From: Cricetomys ansorgei
Lineage: Eukaryota > Chordata > Mammalia > Rodentia > Nesomyidae
NCBI GenBank assembly: GCA_026225945.1
Contig: JAMJFZ010004075.1
Location: 744,001 to 808,000, forward strand
Reading direction: 5' to 3'
DNA length: 64,000 nucleotides
Positions within the stretch are counted from its first letter, which is position 1. The number at the start of each line of letters is the position of its first letter. The notes below the pieces were generated by a model. That model did not search any database and was not told the origin of the DNA. It saw nothing but the letters and a program-made list of their open reading frames with translations. The translations under genes were made by a program, and so were the position numbers. This document shows positions 33,959 through 45,848 of the stretch, piece after piece.

Positions 33959-35409
33959 AACCTTAAAATCATGTGTTAATAATAGCGCTTACCTTGATGA
34001 TGTCTCTGGATAACTACTTCTTGGGAACTTAAACATAAAAATACAATTTGAGCCGAGCCTTAAATGTACAGTTTTTGAAAGTATTAATTTTAAAATGACT
34101 TCGGATTTATGGGTACAGACTGCCTAGTATTTTGGAGGAAAAACTGGCAGTAGTGATCTGAGAAATACAATTTGCCCTTTTATCTGGAAAATCTGCAGTC
34201 TTAAGGTCTAGTTCTAGCAACTCACGAAAACAAGTCAGGTTCTGTTTCGCAATCATTTCTTCGGTATTATTTTTTGCTCATTAATGAATGCTGTTTCCTA
34301 AGGTAGGGCTCATAGCGGTCAGACTGCCAGCCAAACTCAGAAGGATGGCGACGGCCACTTTCCATGAAAGTGCACACCCTTGGCACCCAGCACAGACAAG
34401 CTGTATGTCGATGAACTTAGCGTTTGGATAATGTAGCCGAGGGATGCAGTTTGATCGGCTTAAGCATGTAAGCCTTGCCCTGTGGCTACGCTCCACTCTC
34501 TGTGGCTTGACTTCTTGTTTGTAAGAAATGTAAAGCGTGTGGACTTGCAAAAACAGTTATAGAATCACCTTCAGACTCAGTACTTCTGACTCATCTCACT
34601 TGGGAAAAACAAGTTCCTCAAACCTGGATAGCTGTGAAGGTGTTGCCAGGCCGTGGGAGAACCAGATGCTTCAGGCTTGTTGGATTACATTACTTGGAAT
34701 TACAAAATCAAAGAGTATGTCCAGTGACTTCTCAAATCCATGTTTTGATAACCTCATGGGTCAGTGCGACCTTAACTAAACAAACAAAGCAGAAAGTGAT
34801 TGCAAGTTTTGTGGCTTCGAACCGAATGAACTTTAGAGTTTCCGAACTTTGCTGCTTTATCAGGAAACTCTGTGTTGGTTGGCCTGATTTGAGGTGTGGA
34901 TGAAAAAGTCGGTGATACAAAACATTTCAGGATTGCTTTTAGGAATGGTTTGTTTTGGTAGAAATGGCCATTTTCCCAGACTTCATTGCTTCAGCTCAAT
35001 CACTGATGCTAACAAGTGAGGAGTTTACAGCTGATTGCAATCTGCAGTTTTCATAACTTTTACAGCTCCATTAATTTCATCAGGAACCATGCTCACAAAA
35101 GTGATGAATCATATGAGAGATGAAAAACACCACCACCAAGGGAGGCAGCTGGATGTGTTCTGCGTTTGGGTGGCTGATGGTGTCATTGGCTGTGTGACCC
35201 TGGGTACGCTGCGTATCTCTTTGGAGTGAAGATGGTGGTGGGTGACCAGGGTGATAACCTCTGTGTTTGCTCTTGTAAAGCATCCTGTTAACATTCATGT
35301 GGTGCTTGGAACTCCCAGTGTTGTAAAAGAAATCTCACCCGTGCGTGCATTCCCAGCCGCAGCTTCCCAACCGGGCCCGGGATAGGAATCCGCACAGGAA
35401 CATGGGGTG
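33959..35409. other. Intronic DNA
   Basis: No gene or repeat recognised. Confidence 0.4.
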
Positions 35410-35800
35410 GGTGGGTCGCAGTTCTTACTATGATCCCATCTGTCTTTGGTTGGAGCCTGGTGAGTCGCTCAAGTAAAGGAACTCAGGAGACATGCGCGTT
35501 GTAGGGTGATCTCATTTAATGCAGGTTTTGGGTACGCTTATAGGATGCAGGGGAAGGGTTATTGACCCCAGTTGGTTGAGACCAGGACACTGGCCCTGCC
35601 TTATCTGCACGTGGGAATCTGTGCTTCCAGCTACAGGGCAGACAAAGCATTACACAAGCCACATTTCTTTGCTCCTGTGAAGCTGGCCAGGCTAAGGGTA
35701 AGAAGCAGCCAAACACCTACTGCTCTCATCTCTCAGGATGACACTGGGTTCCAAGTCAGCTTTGACTCGCTCTTAGCGCCAGGACAGTCCCACACTCAAT
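35410..35800 (-). mobile_element. ERV LTR, copy 1 of a family seen twice
   Basis: Shares ordered blocks with 49035-49465: GTCTTTGGT, GAGTC, AGGGCAGACAAAGCA, CCTACTGCTCTC, CTTTGACTCGC/CTTCGACTCAC and TTAGCGCC/TTAGCCC followed by GGACAG. Interspersed, LTR-sized and probably ERV2-derived. Boundaries and orientation are approximate. Confidence 0.5.
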
Positions 35801-36979
35801 TACTAACATGTTGAACTAATTGCTGAGTGGAAGCCATCGGTAGAAAGTCAGCCCTGCTGGTTCTCTTAGCTCACTGACTTCTCAATCTCAATCCGAGACG
35901 GAAAATTCCTGGAAGAGTAGACACTCGTATTTTCTTCTATAAAACGAGAGCGGGCTAGGTGGTGTCCGGGATCACTTCTAGCTGTCTGGCCTGTAAAGCC
36001 AAGATGAAAACACAAAACACACAAGACGAAAATGTTGGGAGGACATTCGGAAAAAAAATATAGAGGCGGCTTGACATGTGTGCTCGGCCTCACATGGAAT
36101 GTTCCTCCACCACACTGACAGCTTAGCTGGGGCTCTTTCCATGTGTCAGCTAACATGACTCCCAGCAGAGAGGCTTCTCCTGACCACAAGCACTAAAATC
36201 ACCCACACTGTGGAAACACGGCGTCCCTGGGAATAGTTGAATGAAAGAAATAAACAAAAGGAGGGCATGATGGTCCTAAGGGGCTGAGGTGAAGGTTTAT
36301 CTAGATACGGGGAGAGCACAGCCAGAGGCAGAGACATCTGAGAGAGTCCGGAGTGAACGTGGCCAGACATGGGAGGGGAGGGGTGAGGGAGAGCAAGAGG
36401 GGTGTGCTGGGCCAAGGGGGCTGGAGGCAAAGGAGCCAAAGGGGCTGGATTATATAGGGAAGAGCAGCTGGGGGAAGGGCAGCCAGCCCCTGGGCTGGGC
36501 AATTCGAGGTAAGGGGGCAGGGTATGGCAGCCAGGAAGATGATGTAACAGGAGGGACTGAGGGATGCTGGGAGAACCTGGAGGCCAGTGTCAGCTTTGAT
36601 ATGTTAATAAGCACCCTAGTTAGCTGTTTGTCCCAGGTTTGAGACCTAACTGTTATCATTATGAACAGTTTCTAGGTCTTTAAAAAAATATATATATTAT
36701 ATATATGTAGTCTCTTGTCTGTTCCTCCCACCAAGTCATATGTTCTTTGGATTCTGGTATCATTTTTTTTGCTTCTTTATCCCTAGTACCCAAGAGACTG
36801 TGTCACAGTAATGAATATTTGATCATTCACTCAGTAGCTCTCTAAGGATGTACACAGTACATAGGACTCATTTTTGGATGCTGAGAAAAAATAACAGCTT
36901 TTGCTCTAATGCATTTGTATTTTGAGATGAGTCAGATAGCAAATCAACAAGCACACAAAAGCACGCCATAGAGAATTAA
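35801..36979. other. Unassigned intronic DNA, purine-rich in part
   Basis: 36290-36560 is G/A-rich and gives overlapping open frames on both strands, with no recognised protein. A short TATATATTATATATATG tract sits at 36690-36708. Confidence 0.4.
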
Positions 36980-36980
36980 C

Positions 36981-37176
36981 TTTGTGTATGTGTGTATGTT
37001 GTGCATGCATGTGTGTTTGCTTGTTCACTTGTGTGTGTGTGTGTGTGTGTGTGCCTATATGTGTGCTGGTGTGTATGTGTGAGATGTGTGTGTCTCTATG
37101 TGTGCTGGTGTGTATGTGTGTGTGGCTCTATGTGTGCTGGTGTGTATGTGTGTGTGTGTATGTGTGTGTGTGTGTA
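36981..37176. repeat. TG-rich tract with longer tandem units
   Basis: TG runs with GTGTGCTGGTGTGTATGTG repeated three times at intervals of roughly 30 to 40 bp. Long Cys/Val open frames here are artefacts. Confidence 0.92.
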
Positions 37177-38304
37177 GGCCTGAGGTTGACCTTGGGTGTT
37201 TTCCTTGATCACTATTTATTGAACAGGGTCTCTTGTGAAACCTGGGACTCACAGATTTTGGCTAGTCTACCTGACAGGTTCCCCTGTGGTATAGGGAAGT
37301 GGATGAGTCCAGAGGCAGCAGATGTTGAGTGAGGTAGTCAGGAGGCCTTGAAAGGACAGCCCTAGGGCAAGTGGTGGCGTGGCCTGCCCAGAAACAAAGG
37401 CATCAGGAACAGAGCCAGCTTCTCTGCTGATCTTCCAGGCATGGGTTGTCCCCAGTTCCTGACGCACTCCCTGCAACCTTGCTAAATGATTTTCTTTCCA
37501 TGCTACACAGTGTCACGTTTAAATGGCTGATGGAGACTAGTTCGCTTTGCAGTTTACCATATGTTTTAGTTGCCTTGTGGTCTGTGCTGAGGCAGTTTAT
37601 TAACTAATTTCCAAGTCTGTGCTTTATGTTCAGATCATCCTCTGATCGCACCGCAGTTGAACTCAAGAGAATCGCCAGCGCTGCTTCCCATGCCTTCCAG
37701 GGGCCCATCGGCCTCGGTTCTCTTTTATGGATTTATTCCTTCAGATCTCTAAATGTGTTCAATTGACTCCTTTCCTAAAAAAAGGTTTCTCAGTCTTGTA
37801 TATGTCATCAAAGTTCTTGACACCACCTCCCACCTGCCCACAGACTCACTCAAAGACCGCTTTCAACAGCCTCTACCTGGGTGTCGCTATGGGACAAGCC
37901 AACTTATGATTTCTAAAATAGATCACATCATTTCCTTTCTCCAGGTGTCTCTTTCTCCTATATCCTGCCCGACACTTTGTTTCCAGTGCCCCCTGGTGGG
38001 CAGCTGAGAAAGGACCAGCTGGAGAGTCTCAGTATCAATGAGTAAGAGAATAAAGAGAAAAAGAAAGTGAGATCACCGGCTAAAAAAGAAAAGGAAATTC
38101 AATGATGAATATGAGAGAGAAGCCAAAGACACTTCCAAACGCTTGCGGAGGCAACTGGGAGACGATGGTGATCCCACCATTCCTTGATTATTACTGAAAC
38201 TCTCTAGTTGGTCCTTCAACATCTACCTTTCTCACTTGCCCTGCCCCCCACAGTTCTTCAAAGGCCACATTTGTTCCTGTCACTTCCCTGGCTAAGAGTC
38301 TTCT
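37177..38304. other. Intronic DNA
   Basis: Nothing recognised. Confidence 0.4.
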
Positions 38305-38462
38305 GGGACCAGCAAGATGGTGCAGCAGATGAAGGCGCTGGCCTCCCAGCCTGACTACCTGAGTTAGATCCCAAAGGACTCTCGTGGTAGAAGGAGAGAA
38401 CTGGCCCCTACGAGCTGTCCCATGATCTATGCGCGTGCACCCCTCCAAATAGATAAGACACG
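38305..38462 (+). repeat. B4-type SINE
   Basis: GGGACCAGCAAGATGGTGCA, CTGACTACCTGAGTTAGATC, GGTAGAAGGAGAGAACTGGC, TGCACCCCTCCAAATAGATAAG. Confidence 0.85.
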
Positions 38463-40342
38463 GCAGAAGAGTTTCTGCTGTTCCCATACTGGCTGTCACA
38501 TGCGTGATGGAGCTTGTCATGTTTTAGCCCTGGACTGCTTCTAAGCCTCATTCTTCCTGCTTCCCCCACTGGAGCCCTTGGCTGTTGTCTCTCCATGTTA
38601 CTGTGTTATGTACAAGGCCTATTCTCTGGCCACATGGCTTTGCCCACCACGACTTCTCTCTGCAGAACTTTCCCTCTGCTTCTTCCTAGTAAAGGCTTAG
38701 TCCTACTCAGACCCAGGCTGGATGTGAATTCTTCCAGACAGGCTTCCTTTGATCCGTTCTCTCCCTATGTCCGTGTGCTCAGAGTCTCAGAGGTAATTCT
38801 TGACATCTGCTATGATAATCTATGCTATGATGATCTATTTTCTGTTTCCCCACCCTTACCCGGGACTTCTGGGCTTTAAGACAGTTTTAATTGCTTTGAG
38901 TGCATAACAGATGCTCGTTGCCTGTTCATTTATCTTTGGTTATGTGCCTTTCTTGAAATGTCCTTTTCAATCCTTTATGCCTTGAAGATTTCCAGCTCTA
39001 GTCTGGGAAATTGGTTCTCTATCTTCATGATATTTTGTTTCTTGTTCTCAATACTACCTCACTTGAGTTGTCTGACTGTGTCCCCAGGTGTTGACCTTGG
39101 CCCAGTGAGGCTTTTTCAATCCTAGAGTGACGATAATGATTTCTAACCCCACTAGCACTTCGGAATTTTGAATATTTAAATCTAGAATGTGAGGCATCAG
39201 CCACCTCTGATGTACGGCAGTATTAGGTAAGTAAGTTGGATTGGGGAATAGAGGAGTTTGATTTTGGAATCATTGAATTTTAAATGAGAATGAGAAATTA
39301 AGTTAGAAATAGCTGAAAATGTATAAGGTCGCGGAATTCTCCAGAAAGAACAACTCTAAAGTTATATGTCTAACCTCTTTGCCCAGACAGTATCTTTACA
39401 GATATTCTTAAACTTTTAGAGAGCAATATAGAACCCTTTTCCTCATCTGCCTACGGAACCAAGCGTGAAGTAGAAAGCTAGAAAATCATCAGATCCAGTT
39501 GATAAGAGATGATGGCTTAGGACTAGTGACCAGGGCTGGGACTTCACTCTCACGGTCAAGGATCAGAAAGGTTTCACCCCTTAGTCACCGCACAGCTGAA
39601 TACTTGTGGTCCAGATGCATCCTCCCTGCGTCGAGATTAGAGCAGCTTGAAGCAGGACTGAGTGAGTGTCCTCTTTCTTTTCCCCAAACTTTCTAATCAG
39701 GTGTGTTTCTCCCGTTGGGAAGAGTTAGGGATGGAGAGAGAGATGCACAGGGTTACCGAGCTGTTTCCAGATGGGGATAAGAGGCCAAGGAATGAAGTGT
39801 CTCTATTAAAAGTAGTGTTTACACAGCTCTGGTCTGGTGCTTTCTGTGTAGAAGAGTCTGTTGCCTGAAAGACATTCTGTTCTATTTTGGGGGGATTAGA
39901 TAACTAGAAAGTTGTTCTTATATCAAAGCAAGCAAAGTGCCTCCCCAGTATGTTTTGCCCCTGGTTCCTTCTGCTGCATCCATGGAGCTTAAGCATGGTT
40001 ATTACCTTATTTTCTAGTTTCTTTCACCCACCAGTTCCCAGTTCATTTAATTGTTCTGTGATAGTTTCCAGTTTCACGCCTCTGTCTCCATTACTGACAC
40101 TGCCATCTTTTAAGAATTCAGAATGTGTAGGCTCCTCATAATGCTGGTTGGGCAGGGTTTATCTCCCATTCTGAGCTGACCAAATGTCTGAAGGGCAGGG
40201 GAGATGATCTCTAGGTAGTAGATTACCAGGATCACCACGCACTTACTCTGAACTTGCCTCTTGACCTGGTCCTGTTGTAAAAGGAAACTACACATGACGA
40301 TAGAAATATGTAACCACACAATTTATTACTCAACACAGAGTT
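38463..40342. other. Intronic DNA
   Basis: No gene or repeat recognised. Confidence 0.4.
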
Positions 40343-40348
40343 AGAATC

Positions 40349-40675
40349 TGTAGTTGTTAGCTACTGTGTGGTCTCACCAAGAGAGACAAGGTCAGAACTT
40401 GTCTGTAAACCTGTCAGACCTCAGCAGAAGGAACCACCATCATGGCAAGCATCATACTGGACAGTGGAATCCTGAGCATCTGAGCTCAGGTGTTTTTATT
40501 GATTCAGAACTCCTCAGGTGTTCTACCGATAGCATGTGCAGATCATGTGTAATCAAACATCCCCCACATAAATCCAACACCTGCAGACCATACAAAATGC
40601 CAAGGCCTAGGTAGTACTCCCTCAACAGTGCACAAAACAATTATTTTATACATAACTAAAAAAACTTCCACAATA
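40349..40675 (-). repeat. 3' LTR of the compact ERV
   Basis: TGTAGTTG at the left edge, CTTCCACAATA at the right edge. The minus strand carries CAATAAAAACACC as polyadenylation signal. Adjacent polypurine tract on its upstream (right) side. Confidence 0.85.
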
Positions 40676-41500
40676 TTCCCCCCTTTCTATATAAGAAAAA
40701 GATTGCTTTATTTCTACAACATAATTTAACACTACATCAGCAAAACTATTTACAAGAGGAACAATCACAAGGACAGGACCAAGTGAAACCAAACATCTAT
40801 CAAGCTTTTCACAATTTCTTTGGACAGCGGGAAAATAATATCAATGTTCGATTATCTGGAATTCACTCACAATTTCCTGGGCTCCTCCAAAGGGATTAGG
40901 TCACTTCTCTGGCTCTGCTCTCTGCAGCACACACAGCTTGTCCTCCAGGCTCTGGCTGGCTCACACCACTGCTGCTTCTGTTCTTGGTGGTCATCCCATG
41001 GTACTGGTATCTTCAGAATGCAGGGGTCTTCTGCTGCAACTGGGCTGCACTTTCACCAATAGCCTCTCCTGGGCTTTCTTCATGGTGCCAAGCCTCAACT
41101 TCTCTTCATGACCCCTTCATGCCTTCAAAACCAGCACTACCTGGGTGACTCTTACACTACCAAGTTTGGCTACCAGCACAAGACACAACTTTAGCCAGTT
41201 CTGGAAGATAGTTTCTGCATGCTGATCCTGAGGAAACACTTTTCAGATTTTAAAATAGAGTCTTGTTAGCAAGAAAAATAACTGGTAACCTTGTCTGCAA
41301 GAAAGATTCCCTCATGGGGTGGAGTTCTCATCACCATAGCTATGTGTCTTGTCAGGACTGCCTCACCTCACCAGTATCTGGACAGGTTTGCAGAAAACAA
41401 AACAAAACAAAACAAAATCAACTCTGTGAGGTCTGGAGTTTATTTTTCTTCTTCCCTGTCTCCATGTTGGATTAGCTGGTGTGATGTTGCAGGCACCATT

Positions 41501-41833
41501 TGTAGTAGCACACCTACAGGGCAGATCAGCATGGAAGAGAGAGAGGTGCTTTCATAGGTACAAACCCTTCCAGACCTCAGCAGAGGGAACCACTATCACA
41601 GCAAGTGCCATCCTGGACAGTGGAAGCCTGAGCATCTGAGGTCAGGTATTTGTATTGATTCAGAACTCCTCAGATGTTCTGCTGGTAGCAGGTGCAGATC
41701 ATGTGCTATCAAACATCCCCCACATAATCCAACACCCGCAGACCACACAAAATGCTAAAGCCTAGGGAACCCCTTACCCAACAGTGCATAAAACAATTAT
41801 TTTACACATCACTAAAACTAAACTTCTACAAGA
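41501..41833 (-). repeat. 5' LTR of the compact ERV
   Basis: TGTAGTAG at the left edge, CTTCTACAAGA at the right edge. It aligns with the 3' LTR through most of its length. The last three bases before AGAATC are ambiguous. Confidence 0.82.
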
Positions 41834-41836
41834 ATC

Positions 41837-42798
41837 AGTGGAGGAAGCAGCATCCTCTGGTGTCTCTTGGGTACTGAAGTTCAGATTTATCCTCTTGCGT
41901 GGGCAGCGCTCTCTCTCAGTTGGAGATACCTCGACCACTTAAGTTGTTGCATCAGTTCTGGGTTTGCTTTATTATTGGAGGATTGCCTCATAATGCTGTT
42001 TCCAAATTGAAGTTCTTTGACAAAGAATGTTGAGTGAAGAGTACCCTGTGCTGAGACCCTTAAGCGCTTGGGATCTGAGTCCCACTGAGTGCCCACCGCC
42101 CTCGGCTACTCCGCACTCTGTGGCTAAATGAATGCACACCGTTTTACATTTCAGCCCTCTTCATCTCTGTCTTGGTTTTTCTTCCCAACACTGTCGTTGA
42201 CCTGTTTCATTTTTTTTTTCTAAGATTTTTCTAAAATATTTTACAATCCCACCACTGAACTTAATTTCTGTCTTAAGCAGTGCTTCACACTCATTGTTGC
42301 CCACAGCTAGAAAAACATCCAAATATGTGCCATTCATGTAGCATCCAGTACCAGCTTCAGAACAGACATCCACACAGCCCGGCTTTACCCCGAGGGAGGC
42401 TCTGTGAATCGGGCTCACCACGACCCAGCGACCGTTCTGTGCTTTGACAGGATAGACCTTTCTTCACAACTAACTCCTCATAACTCAGCGTCAGTGACAG
42501 TGCTTCTTCTCGATTTCCGTCTCTCAGCCACTGCAGGGCTGACATCTCCTCGTGCCTCTTGTGGTGGGTGCTTGTAAGGTTCCCAGTGTTCCTCCCTTCT
42601 CCTCACTCTGTCTTCAGCCCCCGAGTGACTTTAATATCTGCTGCTTTGTTGTGGAGTCTCACATCTGTGCATCTCCAGACAGCTTTCTGTGTTGACACCT
42701 AGGCCCTTTAGTCAATCGGTGCCTTCTGGGCAGCTCCCGTTGGTGTCGCACAGCATCTGCCACCTACCACATGCAACTTGGAAACATCACTGGCTCCT
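41837..42798. other. Spacer between two ERVs, with an unexplained minus-strand open region
   Basis: On the minus strand, 42545-42357 and 42421-42161 are overlapping open frames that look protein-like in composition (for example CYMNGTYLDVFLAVGNNE). They are followed downstream by an AATAAAG at about 41970. It could be a decayed retrocopy. I do not recognise a parent gene. Confidence 0.25.
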
Positions 42799-43305
42799 TG
42801 CTGGTAAAAGTCCATAGTTGGTTTTTCCAATGCTATTTATTAAATCATTGTTGACATATTCATCACGAGTCAGGACAAATCTCAGGGGCCCGACACCCAG
42901 GCGTCTGAGGCAGAGCCCCATGCCTCCTCACAAGGTTCTCCTCTCCTGCTCTTGCTCTCTCATCATACTCCTCCCAGGCCCTTTATTCTTTTCTGCAAGC
43001 TCCCTCTCCCTACTCAGGCCTTCATTACAAAACAATGGTACCTAACACTTCTCAAGGTCTGCCAGCAGACCCAGCTGGGGTGATTCAGAGTCTTCTCTTA
43101 TCTCCAGGCTGCAGACCTTTGATAGTGATCGATAACCTTCAACTGTAAACAAATGGCCTCTTCATGTGGAGATCTGAGTGGCTAGCACAGAGGTGTAAAA
43201 GGGTAGGAAGCAAGGTCTTCACCTGCTGCAAGGCTTCAGGAAGCAACTTCCCCCAATAGCAGTACACACAGGAATATGATTCCATAACTAAAATATCCCA
43301 CAACA
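42799..43305 (-). repeat. 3' LTR of the class II ERV
   Basis: 507 bp from TGCTGGTAAAAGTCC to CCCACAACA. On the minus strand it starts TGTTGTGGGATATTTTAG, similar to the LTR start at 59581, and has AATAAATAGC near its end. A polypurine tract (CAGAAAGGGTGAGA) abuts it. Confidence 0.82.
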
Positions 43306-43319
43306 TCTCACCCTTTCTG

Positions 43320-44674
43320 TTTTACATTTTAATGGTAGTGAATCTATTACAATTAAAAACAATATCTACACAATCAAATGAAGCTAAGATATAAAGTTAT
43401 AGTCTGTCAAGTATCAAGTCCAAAGTTCAGCAGAATGCTCATGCAGTTCAAATGTCTTTAAGATGATCTTAACTAACAGACGACAGTATGATGCTCTTTA
43501 TAATCAGTCGGTGTCTGCATCTGCATCATCACAGTTGAATATTTCGAAGGCTGCTCGATCCCACTGGTATCTGGACTGCCTGTTTTGCTCTGGGAACATA
43601 TTGCTGCAAAACAGGCTCACTGTAAGCTGCAGAGTCATCTCTAAGATGGTTTCAGAGGACAAGATGGATTTTATGAAGCCAACAGCTTCCCATATTTCCC
43701 CTTTTCAAGAAGACTGTGCCTGTCTTAGATGAGAATCAATGAACAATGAATCTTACCTGTCTTTGGGTCACTGATAGCAAGATCAGCGTCCTGTCTTAGG
43801 TTGATCTCATGTCACAATTCTGTTACCCGTCTTTGACTACCAGCCTCTGTATAAAGCCAGGGAATTCAGTTTTAATTCATGGCCTTTGATCTTTCACAAG
43901 GCTGTTAGGAGACCTTTAAGCAGTACAGGAGCAAGGCAGCTAAGAAGGATAAAACCTCCACCAAAAACTAACATTAAAACAGGAAAAGCATGTCATATTG
44001 GGTCCCATAGAAGAATGAACTACTGTGTTCATTTGTCTGTGGAATGTTCGTGGAACTATTGTGAATGAAGGCCGGACAGTTACCTGCACACCCTGGTGTC
44101 TCTCTTCAGCCCACTGGTGTCTGGATACTCTCAGTTGGATGTTTCATTTCTGAAAAGACAAGAGCGCAACCTTTCCCAAACATGGGGTGAAGTCTCCACA
44201 CTCCAGGCTATATTTCCTTTGAGCAAAATGCTTAAACATTATCTTTTAAAATTAAAATTTTTATTTTTTGAGGTTAAATTAGCCAATTATCCTATACCCC
44301 TTTCTTTTAAAATTTCCCATGTATAATTTTAAATCCCAGAAATTTGTCCGTGTCTTGCTGGACACTTAGTTATCCTGCCAGCCTCTTGATTTGTTGGTGT
44401 GACTGATAACAGGAATATCTAGCCACTGCAATGCCTTGTGGGTTTTGTAGTCCATGACATAACCAGGAAGCTGGGAACTTTTTCTGATATTAACCATAAA
44501 CAAAATTCCAAGTACAGGTAAAATAAATCTTTTTTGCCAACCAGAATAAAACAGATACCAATTCCCTGGAAGGCCAGGACCAGTTGGCTGAATTTTTGGT
44601 CCAAATTACTGAACATACCTGGGCTGGTTATTTAACAACCAGAGCCAAGCGGTTGCTGAAAGAAAAACTCTAAC
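43320..44674 (-). other. ERV internal region without recognisable gene
   Basis: Lies between the reverse transcriptase remnant and the polypurine tract, where the rest of pol and env would be. It is only about 1.35 kb, far too short. I see no env or integrase motif. Confidence 0.5.
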
Positions 44675-45304
44675 TCAGACAGTGTAGATTCTGCCCAAGC
44701 CTTTTGAGTTGCTTTGTGCTGTGATCCATTTTAAAATATTGTCCTCCTTTTGTATCATGAGCTCAGTAGAGGAATGATCAGAAAGCATACAATCAAGCTT
44801 TGAGTCTAGGTAATTTACATATGCATCCTGCAATCTGCTTTCTACCTGCGCTAACTCCTTTTCTGTTGTTGTTGTTAACCTTTTTTGACTGTTTAAATCT
44901 GAATCACCGTGCAATGCTTCTCCTAGCAGTTTTTGAAAATCATTAAGAGTTTATAATCGATCTCTCCTGATCTGTACCTTCTGTGGTCGAATTTTCTGTT
45001 GATTTATCTTACAGCCCAGATAATTGATAGAATCTCCTTTTTGCAACTTTTCAGGAGATATCTGTAATCCCCAACAAGGTAAAATTCTTTTCACCATATT
45101 CAATATTTTTTCTAAAGTGTCTGTATTAGAATCAGCCAATAAAATGTCATCCATATAACGGTAAATTGTGGATTGAGGAAATTGTTTACAAATTATTTCC
45201 AGTGGCTTTTGTACAGAATGTTGACATGAAGTTGGGACTATTTTACATTCCCTGGGGGAGGACTTTCTACTGATATCCTTTAACAAGCGGAGAATTATTT
45301 TCAA
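44675..45304 (-). pseudogene. ERV pol remnant: reverse transcriptase
   Basis: The frame at 45304-44951 contains the catalytic YMDD motif (YRYMDDILLADS), then the thumb-side sequence ISPEKLQ and YLGCKI. A second frame at 44914-44675 (KELAQVESRLQDAYVN) fits the connection region. The two are in different frames and the 5' part of the enzyme is missing or altered. Not functional. Confidence 0.85.
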
Positions 45305-45389
45305 TACTTGTTATGTCCCACTTATGGACAACCTAGACAGCCTGTGTTTGTTCTTGATAACATTTTTTAATATCTTTATCAATAACATC

Positions 45390-45839
45390 TCAAATCTTAA
45401 GGCTGTCTCTGAGATCGATGTTAATCTGTACTTTCCAATGTTTTAATAGGTCAACTCCCCATAAGTTCATAGCTAGATCTGTTACATATAGCCTTATATT
45501 TCCTATTTGACTTTCTGGTCTTATGCATTTGACATCTGTTATATTTTGTTTTACTTGAGAAAATGTTCCAGTTCCTAGGAGCTGAGTAGATACCCCTTGA
45601 AGACGCCAGCTTGGATTCCGGGAGTCTTGTGATATGATTGGCACATTGGCTCCTGAGACTACAAATCCTTCAATCAAAATTCCATTTATCTGTAATTTTA
45701 ACTTAAGTCTCTGATCATTTATAGTTGCTTGCCGAAATACCTGTTTTTTAGTACTTTTTAATTCACCTGTTCTATCAGCTGGAGTTGCTCTGTCCCTGAT
45801 AGCAAGGTCTAGAGCAGTGCTGTCTTTTGTAGCAGGCAC
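45390..45839 (-). pseudogene. ERV pro remnant: dUTPase/protease region
   Basis: The 149-codon open frame has a retropepsin layout: a flap-side stretch and LLGTG, then LYVTDLAMNLWGVDLLKHW at the end, typical of the class II protease/pol junction. The active-site position reads VVSGA where the family has D-T/S-G-A, so the catalytic aspartate is lost. Some of the upstream part (ALDLAIRD) may derive from the dUTPase domain. Confidence 0.8.
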
Positions 45840-45848
45840 TACTTGGCT

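Larger units (their letters stand above)
40343..41836 (-). mobile_element. Compact non-autonomous ERV with both LTRs and target-site duplication
   Basis: Two LTRs (40349 to about 40675 and 41501 to about 41833) flank about 825 bp of internal DNA with no retroviral gene that I can see. AGAATC stands at 40343-40348 and at 41831-41836. On the minus strand the 5' LTR (right) is followed by a primer-site-like TGGTGCCTGCAACATCACACC, and a polypurine tract (AAAGGGGGGAA, about 40677-40687) precedes the 3' LTR (left). Both LTRs carry AATACAAA/AATAAAAA in the R region. The 6-bp duplication fits ERV2-class integration. Confidence 0.88.

Noticed and set aside
36982..37332. 116-codon Cys/Val-rich open frame
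   Set aside because: Most of it reads a TG-rich tract.
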